From Micropepsaceae bacterium (lineage in GTDB: Bacteria; Pseudomonadota; Alphaproteobacteria; Micropepsales; Micropepsaceae): a DNA stretch of 6,960 nucleotides. The stretch covers positions 1 through 6,960 of the forward strand of contig JANWHR010000300.1 of the NCBI GenBank assembly GCA_025450355.1, given 5' to 3'. Within the stretch, counting starts at the first letter, position 1; the number at the start of each line of letters is the position of its first letter. The notes beneath the pieces were generated by a model. It searched no databases and was not told the origin of the DNA. It saw only the letters and a program-made list of their open reading frames with translations. The position numbers and the translations under genes are program-made. This document shows positions 1-6,960 of this stretch, in pieces.

Positions 1-960
1 GCGCAGGCTGACCACAACGCGGTGCATTTCAAACCGCTGATCAATGCGGTGCTGCGGCGGATCGCGCGTGAAGGCGAGGGCGTGATCACCGTGCAGGATG
101 CCGCGGCGCTGAACACGCCGGACTGGCTGTGGCCGCGCTGGTTGCACGCTTATGGTGAGGCGGAGGCGCGTGCCATTGCCAGCGCGCACCTCATGATTCC
201 GCCGCTGGACCTGAGTTTTTCTGGCGATCCGCCATCAATTCCGGATGCAGTGTCGCTGGCATCCGGGCGATCGCGGATCAGGCGCGCCGGCCGCGTGGAT
301 GAACTGTCCGGATATCGGGAGGGACGCTGGTGGGTGCAGGATTTTGCGGCGTCGCTGCCGGTGGAGCTGTTTGGCGGCGTGGCGGGGCAACGGGTCATCG
401 ACCTGTGTGCGGCGCCCGGCGGAAAAACCGCGCAGTTCTGCGCGAGTGGCGCCCGCGTGACGGCGCTCGACCATGCACCCGGGCGGCTGAAATTGTTGAG
501 CGAGAATCTTTCGCGGCTGCGTTTTTCGGCAGAGCTGATCGCCGCGGATGCGCGTGACTGGCGCCCACCCTTGCCCGCACCATTCGTGTTTCTGGATGCG
601 CCCTGCACGGCGACCGGGACCATCCGGCGCCATCCCGATCTGCCCTGGCTGAAGAGTGCTGCCGATGTGGAGATTTGCGCACGTTTGCAACAGGAACTGT
701 TGGATGCGGCGGCGGAAATGACCGCACCCGGAGGGCAGCTCATTTATACGGTTTGTTCGCTCGAACCCGAGGAATGTGAGGAACAGGTTGAGACATTTCT
801 TGCGCGCAATGCCGCGTTCCGGCGCGAGACAGTGAGGGCGGAACAGGTTCCCGATCCGCTGTTCGTTACACGCAGCGGCGATTTCCGGACGCTACCCTCC
901 TTTTGGGCAGACAGGGGCGGCATGGATGGTTTCTACGCCGCGCGGCTCCGGAGGATTTAG
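1..960 (+). CDS. rsmB: 16S rRNA (cytosine-C5) methyltransferase, RsmB type, 5'-truncated by window edge
   Basis: SAM-dependent enzyme that methylates C5 of a cytosine in 16S rRNA (C967 in E. coli) in the cytoplasm. The frame is open from base 1, so the GTG at 22 is internal and not the start; 319 residues are visible against about 430 in E. coli RsmB. The first residues, with NAVLRR, are the tail of the NusB-like RNA-binding domain that separates RsmB from its shorter paralogues. Numbering from the GTG at 22, the SAM-binding loop is DLCAAPGGKT (127-136), motif IV is LDAPCTATG with Cys195 (codon 604-606), and motif VI is YTVCS with Cys245 (754-756). In the family the motif VI cysteine attacks the base and the motif IV cysteine helps product release; both are present, so the enzyme looks active. 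The C-terminus ends in the usual GMDGFYAARLRR. The next gene begins 86 bases on, behind its own ribosome binding site. Confidence 0.93.
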   Translation, partial: AQADHNAVHFKPLINAVLRRIAREGEGVITVQDAAALNTPDWLWPRWLHAYGEAEARAIASAHLMIPPLDLSFSGDPPSIPDAVSLASGRSRIRRAGRVDELSGYREGRWWVQDFAASLPVELFGGVAGQRVIDLCAAPGGKTAQFCASGARVTALDHAPGRLKLLSENLSRLRFSAELIAADARDWRPPLPAPFVFLDAPCTATGTIRRHPDLPWLKSAADVEICARLQQELLDAAAEMTAPGGQLIYTVCSLEPEECEEQVETFLARNAAFRRETVRAEQVPDPLFVTRSGDFRTLPSFWADRGGMDGFYAARLRRI

Positions 961-961
961 G

Positions 962-981
962 CCGCGGGCGGGAAACCGCGG
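962..981 (+). terminator. possible weak terminator hairpin after rsmB
   Basis: CCGCGG at 962-967 can pair with CCGCGG at 976-981 around an 8-base loop, starting one base after the rsmB stop. No T-run follows, so it is not a canonical intrinsic terminator. It may only be a GC-rich coincidence. Confidence 0.22.
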
Positions 982-1018
982 TACGAAGCTCTCGACGGCG
1001 GCCGGGAAGCACAATAAG

Positions 1019-1035
1019 GTTAACGCGGGGTTAAG
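1019..1035 (-). promoter_or_regulatory. candidate CtrA binding site (TTAA-N7-TTAAC)
   Basis: TTAA at 1020-1023 and TTAA at 1031-1034 are separated by exactly seven bases. Read on the minus strand this is TTAA-N7-TTAAC, the full consensus box of the alphaproteobacterial cell-cycle regulator CtrA. TTAA is scarce in this GC-rich window; the two others I found are isolated, at 1500-1503 and 3125-3128. The box ends 12 bases before the ATG of the small gene at 1047 and overlaps that gene's Shine-Dalgarno sequence. Binding there would more easily block than activate a promoter just upstream. The match is seen in the sequence; the binding is inferred. Confidence 0.5.
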
Positions 1036-1038
1036 GAG
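1033..1038 (+). promoter_or_regulatory. strong ribosome binding site deciding the 1047 start
   Basis: AAGGAG lies 8 bases before the ATG at 1047. It is the best-placed Shine-Dalgarno match in the window and fixes the start of the 97-residue protein. Its first two bases are shared with the second half of the TTAA-N7-TTAA box. Confidence 0.75.
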
Positions 1039-1046
1039 CAAACCGG

Positions 1047-2536
<1,490 letters not shown>

Positions 2537-2545
2537 CCCTTTCTG

Positions 2546-2590
2546 CCCCCGCCTGTGGGGGAGGTGTCGCCGCAGGCGACGAAGGGGGCC
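2546..2590. repeat. intergenic double-hairpin repeat, copy 2
   Basis: CCCCC (2546-2550) pairs with GGGGG (2557-2561) over a 6-base loop. GTCGCC (2566-2571) pairs with GGCGAC (2575-2580) over GCA, and a run of five G follows at 2584-2588. The order, spacing and orientation match copy 1. The second stem is one pair longer, and both arms changed together, so pairing is kept. It lies between the reductase and ferredoxin genes, nine bases after the reductase stop. It may shape the relative expression of the two genes, which is inference. Confidence 0.72.
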
Positions 2591-2619
2591 ACGGTGCCAG
2601 TAACAAAAGCACGTTTCGA

Positions 2620-2928
2620 ATGAAAATCATTGCCATAGACCGCAAGGGCGTGGAGCACACCGTCGAAGGGACCATCGGCTGGACGGTGATGGAGGCGTTG
2701 CGCGACGCCGGGCTTCCGGTTGCCGCGGAATGCGGCGGCGCCTGCGCCTGCGCCACGTGTCACGTCTATGTCGATGAGGAATGGTTCGGAAAGCTCAGTC
2801 CTCCGTCGCCGGAGGAACTGGACATGCTCGACATGGCGGTGGCCGTGGAGTCGAATTCCCGGCTTTCGTGCCAGATCCGCTGCGACCCGGCACTCGAAGG
2901 CATCAAGGTCACGATCGCTCCGGAATAA
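2620..2928 (+). CDS. [2Fe-2S] ferredoxin, adrenodoxin type
   Basis: Small one-electron carrier of 102 residues, the normal size for the group. The cluster ligands follow the adrenodoxin pattern C-x5-C-x2-C-x36-C: Cys38, Cys44, Cys47 in CGGACACATCHVYV, and Cys84 in SRLSCQI. Cys42 lies inside the cluster loop and Cys88 just after the last ligand; both are extra. The acidic stretch EELDMLDMAVAVE (65-77) matches the helix that docks the reductase in this family. Partners of such ferredoxins include P450s, Rieske oxygenases and the ISC assembly pathway. It lacks the usual neighbours of the ISC ferredoxin here, and the adjacent reductase suggests a general NADPH-fed electron chain. The ATG at 2620 fits the family N-terminus (MKIIAIDRKG), but I see no good Shine-Dalgarno ahead of it. 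It may be cotranscribed with the reductase through repeat copy 2. Confidence 0.93.
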   Translation: MKIIAIDRKGVEHTVEGTIGWTVMEALRDAGLPVAAECGGACACATCHVYVDEEWFGKLSPPSPEELDMLDMAVAVESNSRLSCQIRCDPALEGIKVTIAPE

Positions 2929-3081
2929 CCTCCACACATGACAGCAGAGGTTGGAGTTGTCACACTTTGGACACGCGAATCGCTGAAGTTGCACTGGAAC
3001 TGATCCGCGCCAGCCGCTAGATTGCCTGCCAAGTCATTGCCGGATTGAGGAGAATTACGCCTTCAGTACGGAATTCCTGCG

Positions 3082-3639
3082 GTGTTAGCCGAGCGCCTTC
3101 CGGACAATTGCCCGGCCCTGGTGCTTAACGCGGACTATCGTCCGTTGAGCTATTTCCCCTTGTCGCTGTGGTCCTGGCAGGACGCCATCAAGGCGGTTTT
3201 TCTCGACCGCGTGAACATCGTTGCCGAATATGAGCGGGTCGTGCGCTCAGCTTCGTTCCAGATGAAGCTGCCGTCGGTGGTGTCGCTGAAGACTTATGTC
3301 AAGCCAATGCGCAATCCGGCCTTCACGCGGTTCAACGTGTTTTTGCGCGACCGCTTCCAGTGCCAATATTGCGGCGCCCGGGATGATTTGACCTTCGATC
3401 ACGTCGTGCCGCGTTCGCGCGGCGGGCGCACAACCTGGGAAAACGTCGTGACCGCCTGCGCCGGCTGCAACCTGATGAAGGGCGGGCATCTGCCGCATCG
3501 CGCGGGCATGCATCCCCGCATTCCGCCGCACAAACCGACGGTGGCGGAACTGCAGAACAATGGGCGGCACTTCCCACCCAACTATCTGCACGATTCCTGG
3601 ACCGACTATCTCTACTGGGACATCGTCCTCGACCCGTAA
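3082..3639 (+). CDS. HNH endonuclease family protein
   Basis: Predicted metal-dependent nuclease of 185 residues. The N-terminal part, PALVLNADYRPLSYFPLSLWSWQDAI (11-36), is the signature of a group widespread in alphaproteobacteria and is followed by the LPSVVSLKTYV segment. The HNH fold covers about 92-135. A structural zinc is probably held by Cys94/Cys97 (CQYC) and Cys126/Cys129 (CAGC). Asp106-His107 in FDHVVPRSRGG gives the catalytic histidine, with Asn121 and Asn130 as the other motif residues, so the site looks intact. The C-terminus ends in PPNYLHDSWTDYLYWDIVL, also typical. The biological substrate of this group is not known to me. The only plausible start is GTG at 3082: an in-frame TGA lies at 3046-3048 and no ATG falls between. 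The clear GAGGAG (3047-3052) is 29 bases away, too far for normal use. The gene converges on the helicase-nuclease, with 51 bases between the stops. Confidence 0.9.
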   Translation: MLAERLPDNCPALVLNADYRPLSYFPLSLWSWQDAIKAVFLDRVNIVAEYERVVRSASFQMKLPSVVSLKTYVKPMRNPAFTRFNVFLRDRFQCQYCGARDDLTFDHVVPRSRGGRTTWENVVTACAGCNLMKGGHLPHRAGMHPRIPPHKPTVAELQNNGRHFPPNYLHDSWTDYLYWDIVLDP

Positions 3640-3640
3640 A

Positions 3641-3701
3641 AAGAGAAGCGAGTGGAGAGAAACGAGGAGTGGAGAGAGCGGCTTCGTTTCTCACTTCTCT
3701 T
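3641..3701 (-). terminator. imperfect hairpin between convergent genes, probable terminator of the helicase-nuclease
   Basis: AAGAGAAG (3641-3648) pairs with CTTCTCTT (3694-3701), and GAGAAACGA (3657-3665) with TCGTTTCTC (3684-3692), leaving an 8-base bulge on one side. On the minus strand the structure is followed by five T (complement of 3638-3642), so it suits termination of the helicase-nuclease transcript. The right arm covers that gene's stop and last codons. On the plus strand no T-run follows. The 11-mer GAGTGGAGAGA occurs twice, at 3650-3660 and 3667-3677. Confidence 0.5.
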
Positions 3702-6700
3702 CGCGGGCATAGGTCCAGGCGTGGCAGAGGGCGTTGACGAGTCGCATCTGCGCAATCGTGTTGCACGGCGTTTCCAGAAGTCGCGGAGACGCGAAGATCA
3801 CGGCGAAGCAGCGCGCGCGGGAAATCGCCACGTTCAGCCGGTTGCGGCTGTAGAGGAATTCGATATTGCGCGGCAGGTCCTCATGCGACGAGGTCGCCAT
3901 CGAGATCAGCACCACGGCTGCCTCCTGACCCTGGAACTTGTCCACCGTGCCGATGCGCGCGCCATCCGGCAGCGTGCGGCACAGCAGATCAACCTGCATG
4001 TTGTAGGGGCTGACGACCAGAATGTCCTCTTTCGTGATGCGATGCTGTTTGCCGTGCCGGTCGATCCAGCTTTGCTTCAGCAGGCTGGCATAGGCCACGC
4101 CCAGGCGTTCGGCTTCCTGCGGACAGGACTGGCTGCAATCCCGATGTGCGACTTCCAGGAAAGAAAGGCCGGTGGGCTTCAGCGCCGGATCGGCGTCTGT
4201 GGCCAGCACGAGCCGCTGATTTTTGGTGTCTGCCGCCGCGTGCAGCCTGGATTCGTAGAACGCATCCGAGATGAAACGGCAAACATCCGGATGCATGCGC
4301 CAACTTGTACCCAGAAAGATGCCCAGTGGCGGGGGCATGGTGGCGTGGTCCTGCAGCGCATATTCCAGCGCCGAAAGCCCGGAACGGCCCGGATGCACAC
4401 CCTGCGTCGGCTGCGCCAGCTGCATCTGATCGCCGATCAGCACCAGGTTGCGCGCCGAGGTTCCGGAGGCGATGACATTGGCGAGCGACACCTGGCCCGC
4501 TTCGTCGATGAAGAGGCAATCGAGCGGCGCCATGTCTTCGCGCGCAAATTGCCACGCCGTGCCGGCGACGAGCTGATAGGCGGCGGCAGAGGCCGCTTGC
4601 GCGCTCTTGGTGTTCTCAATGAATTCGCTGTCGAATGCATGATCGCCGTCCGAGATTTTCCGGACGCCGCGAAACCGGAGCTTCTGTTCCGTCGCGCAAT
4701 TCACAACGCCTTCGAGAAGCTTGTTGATGGCCTTGTGCGAGTTGGACGATATGCCGACGCGTTTATTCGCCTTCAGCAGCGCAGCGATGGCATGTGAGGC
4801 GGTCCAGGTTTTACCGGCGCCCGGAGGCCCCTGCACCAGCAGACAGGAGTCGCGCAGACCGGCGATCGCCTTGACCGCCGCATCCGTCGTGGTTTCGCCG
4901 CTGATCACGGGGGCGCCGCGCGTCACGCCGGTGACTGCCGGCGGTTCTCGCTTCAGGAAACTGGTGATCGCGCGAAATTTGTGGCCGCAGGCGACGACGT
5001 CTGCGGCATAGCGATAGACCGCCGCGCGGATAATCCTCGTGTCATAGGGATGACCCGGGATGAGGGAGAATCTCGCGCCATAGTCCGGCGCATTCGCATT
5101 GCTGATTTTCAGCGAGACGCTGCGGCGTGCGTCATCCAGCGCGACGATTTCGCCCGCGGGTTGCAGCGTGCTTGCAATCAGCGGCGTGCCGCCTTCGCGC
5201 AGCTTGTAATCCTGGGCCGGGAAGGTGAAATGCCGGATGGCAGAGCGCGCAACGGGCTCAGGGCGGCGGCTGCGGTCGGGTTCGACGCAGCCGATGGATT
5301 CCGCGTCCTCGAGCAGTTCCTCGTCCGTCATCTCCTGGCGGTGGAACATGGCCCAGTATTGTGGCTTGGCTTCGCGGCGGTGGAATTCGAGCAGCTGTGA
5401 CACGAGTTCGCGGAAATCGCGCTCGCCTTCCGGCGCGCCGCGAAGCAACGCATCGGCCATTTGCTGGCGCCGTTGTTCTGCCTCCTGGCGCTGTTCCGGA
5501 GCCTCATCGCCAGGCTTTTCGCGGCCGGGGTCGTACCATTCGCTGTCTGCGGGCCTGAGTGTCAGCAGCCAGTCGCACAAGCGCAGGGTGGAGAGACAAT
5601 CGGTGCGGTTGTAGTTCTCGATATCCCGTAGAAGCTTCGGCTCCTGCAACTCGCGCCACTGTTCATAAATGACCACGCTTTCGCCGCCGCCCCTGATCGC
5701 ACCTTCGCGCGGCGGCAGGTAGAAATGTTCCAGATTTTTGATGGAATAGGACGGTTCGGAAACGCGAATTCCCTCACGCACCACCCGGAACAGGTCGACG
5801 AGTTTGTGGTTGCGCAGCAGATTGTCGATTTCGTTTTCGCGCGTGCCATGCAGAACGGACAATTTCTTCAGCGCATTCTCTTCATAGGCGGCGTAGTGAT
5901 AGATGTGCGCGGCCGGGAATTGGCCGAGACGCGCGGTGATGAAATCCACCGCATGTTCGAACGCGGTCTTTTCCTGCGCGCGTGAATGGCCCCAGAAGCT
6001 GCGGTACGCGATGCTGCCGCCATCACGCAAGGCGAAACCGAAGAGATATTCCAGCCCGCCATCGAGCAGCGGATCGCCTTCCATGTCGAAGAAAAGATCG
6101 CCTGGGTTGGGCCTCGGCAAGCGGGCAAAGCCCTTGCCGGGCTGAGTGGTCAGGATTTCGTATCTGTTTTGGCCGGTGTCGCGTCTGAAGGTTTGCAGCC
6201 GCGCCTGTTGTTTCAGTTTGGCCAGCGTTTCCGGCTGCAGGTTGGGGATTTTGCCCGGCGCAAGCGAAAGCGCACGTACACTGTCGATTCCGGCGCTGCG
6301 GAGTTTGGTGATCTGGTTGCGGGTGATGTTGGCGGTCAGTGAAAGATGGTCTGTCGTTTCCCACTCGGCCTCGCATTTCGCGCGCCAGCGGCAGACCGAA
6401 CAATGGGCGCATGGCTCCGGCGTGGAATCGGCGGGCGGCGCGGTGACGAAAGCGCGAAGCCGTTCCCGCGCAAGATCGGAGTAGTAAAGGAAATCGGCCG
6501 GCGCGAAATCAGGTTTTGTGCCGTCGCCCAGCAGCAGGGTGACGCGTTGCGGCAGCGACACCTGCGCGCTTTCGAGCAGGCGGGCATAGACGCAGAGTTG
6601 AACCACATGTTTGGGTTTGGCGCTGCGCGAAAGTTTGGCGTCAGAGACTTCGTAGCCGAAATCGCCCAGTCGCGTCTGCATTGGCACGCGCGTGAGGAAA

Positions 6701-6960
6701 TCGGAAAAACCCAGCCAGCCATGGTCGCTGAGCGCGCCCTGATAAATGACTTCGGCCCCGGCCTGCATGGCGGCGCGCGTTTCGACAAGGCGCTGATCGA
6801 TGGTGCCGCGCTTGTCGATGATCGCAACCTGTTTGTCTTCCGTACGAAACGCGGCGAGGCAGCGCAGTTCGTGCTCGTCACCCTTTTTCGCCAGCAGGCC
6901 GGCGTTGCCGTCGTCGGGTTCCGGCGGCTCCTTGCCGATGTTGTGCAGATCCAGAAACGC
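3691..6960 (-). CDS. TM0106-type RecB-like nuclease / RNase H-like exonuclease / SF1 helicase, N-terminus cut by window edge
   Basis: Large predicted helicase-nuclease; the frame stays open to base 6960, so the Met at 6768 is internal and 1,089 residues are visible. Residue numbers count from the right edge. The RecB-like PD-(D/E)XK domain shows His30-Glu31, Asp87 in GFSDF, Asp107-x-Lys109 and Gln121-x3-Tyr125. Four cysteines follow (184, 187, 190, 196); the last three match the CX2CX5C of Cas4 and suggest an Fe-S cluster. A helical segment (about 215-255) precedes a DEDD-type RNase H-like exonuclease: DME (292-294), HYAAYE (355-360) and YNRTD (450-454). The C-terminal half is a UPF1/Dna2-like SF1 helicase: GPPGAGKT (711-718, bases 4807-4830), IDEAGQ (818-823), GDQMQL (843-848), RMHP (888-891), DKFQGQE (1007-1013) and NVAISRAR (1043-1050). 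All key residues seen are intact. A role in DNA repair, recombination or defence is plausible, but the family is not well characterised. The gene is convergent with the HNH gene. Confidence 0.92.
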   Translation of the reverse strand, partial: AFLDLHNIGKEPPEPDDGNAGLLAKKGDEHELRCLAAFRTEDKQVAIIDKRGTIDQRLVETRAAMQAGAEVIYQGALSDHGWLGFSDFLTRVPMQTRLGDFGYEVSDAKLSRSAKPKHVVQLCVYARLLESAQVSLPQRVTLLLGDGTKPDFAPADFLYYSDLARERLRAFVTAPPADSTPEPCAHCSVCRWRAKCEAEWETTDHLSLTANITRNQITKLRSAGIDSVRALSLAPGKIPNLQPETLAKLKQQARLQTFRRDTGQNRYEILTTQPGKGFARLPRPNPGDLFFDMEGDPLLDGGLEYLFGFALRDGGSIAYRSFWGHSRAQEKTAFEHAVDFITARLGQFPAAHIYHYAAYEENALKKLSVLHGTRENEIDNLLRNHKLVDLFRVVREGIRVSEPSYSIKNLEHFYLPPREGAIRGGGESVVIYEQWRELQEPKLLRDIENYNRTDCLSTLRLCDWLLTLRPADSEWYDPGREKPGDEAPEQRQEAEQRRQQMADALLRGAPEGERDFRELVSQLLEFHRREAKPQYWAMFHRQEMTDEELLEDAESIGCVEPDRSRRPEPVARSAIRHFTFPAQDYKLREGGTPLIASTLQPAGEIVALDDARRSVSLKISNANAPDYGARFSLIPGHPYDTRIIRAAVYRYAADVVACGHKFRAITSFLKREPPAVTGVTRGAPVISGETTTDAAVKAIAGLRDSCLLVQGPPGAGKTWTASHAIAALLKANKRVGISSNSHKAINKLLEGVVNCATEQKLRFRGVRKISDGDHAFDSEFIENTKSAQAASAAAYQLVAGTAWQFAREDMAPLDCLFIDEAGQVSLANVIASGTSARNLVLIGDQMQLAQPTQGVHPGRSGLSALEYALQDHATMPPPLGIFLGTSWRMHPDVCRFISDAFYESRLHAAADTKNQRLVLATDADPALKPTGLSFLEVAHRDCSQSCPQEAERLGVAYASLLKQSWIDRHGKQHRITKEDILVVSPYNMQVDLLCRTLPDGARIGTVDKFQGQEAAVVLISMATSSHEDLPRNIEFLYSRNRLNVAISRARCFAVIFASPRLLETPCNTIAQMRLVNALCHAWTYAREEK

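Noticed and set aside
150..743. Minus-strand frames opposite rsmB
   Set aside because: Low-complexity Ser/Arg/Pro-rich translations antisense to conserved SAM-binding and catalytic motifs.
2927..2956. Hairpin AACCTC/GAGGTT after the ferredoxin stop
   Set aside because: Only six pairs around a 14-base loop with no T-run; it competes with the equally weak CTCCA/TGGAG pairing, so it is not a convincing terminator.
2995..3023. Possible promoter for the HNH gene with TAGATT (3018-3023) as -10
   Set aside because: The -10 is plausible, but at 16-18 base spacing the -35 region has at most three matches, and the better-looking TTGCAC at 2989-2994 is 23 bases away.
3652..4797. Long open frame (381 codons) on the plus strand opposite the helicase-nuclease
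   Set aside because: It lies antisense to the intact helicase motifs, its translation is rich in Arg, Gln and His with no recognisable domain, and its length is explained by GC-rich codon bias of the true gene.
3082..6960. HNH gene plus helicase-nuclease as a two-gene defence system
   Set aside because: The genes are convergent with a hairpin between them, and this HNH group is widespread in ordinary chromosomal settings; nothing in the window shows joint function.

Overview
The window is GC-rich, densely coding chromosomal DNA that reads as an alphaproteobacterium. The evidence is the TrxR-like ferredoxin reductase beside an adrenodoxin-type ferredoxin, an HNH protein of a type common in that class, a TTAA-N7-TTAA CtrA-type box, and short C/G-run intergenic palindromes of a kind frequent there. 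I cannot place the genus. I see no mobile element, CRISPR array, tRNA or rRNA.

Layout, left to right. 1-960 (+) is the 3' three quarters of an rsmB-type 16S rRNA m5C methyltransferase, cut by the left edge. 1047-1340 (+) is a 97-residue protein of unknown function with a strong ribosome binding site and a perfect CtrA-type box directly in front of it. 1481-2536 (+) is a thioredoxin-reductase-like ferredoxin-NADP+ reductase with its own likely promoter. 2620-2928 (+) is a [2Fe-2S] ferredoxin. 3082-3639 (+) is an HNH endonuclease-family protein. 3691-6960 (-) is a very large helicase-nuclease of the TM0106 RecB-like type, cut at its N-terminus by the right edge and convergent with the HNH gene. 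An imperfect hairpin lies between the two convergent genes.

How the genes relate. The reductase and ferredoxin are the clearest functional pair: NADPH to FAD to a 2Fe-2S carrier, feeding an acceptor such as a P450, a Rieske-type oxygenase or an Fe-S assembly step that is not in the window. The HNH protein and the helicase-nuclease are both nucleic-acid enzymes, but they are transcribed towards each other, so they are not an operon. Two copies of a double-hairpin repeat follow the stops of the 97-residue gene and of the reductase, in the same orientation.

Most of this is ordinary housekeeping and accessory DNA. The points most worth a second look are the CtrA-type box at the small unknown gene, the repeat family with preserved pairing, and the helicase-nuclease that carries two nuclease folds plus a Cas4-like cysteine cluster in one chain. 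No gap between genes exceeds 300 bases.
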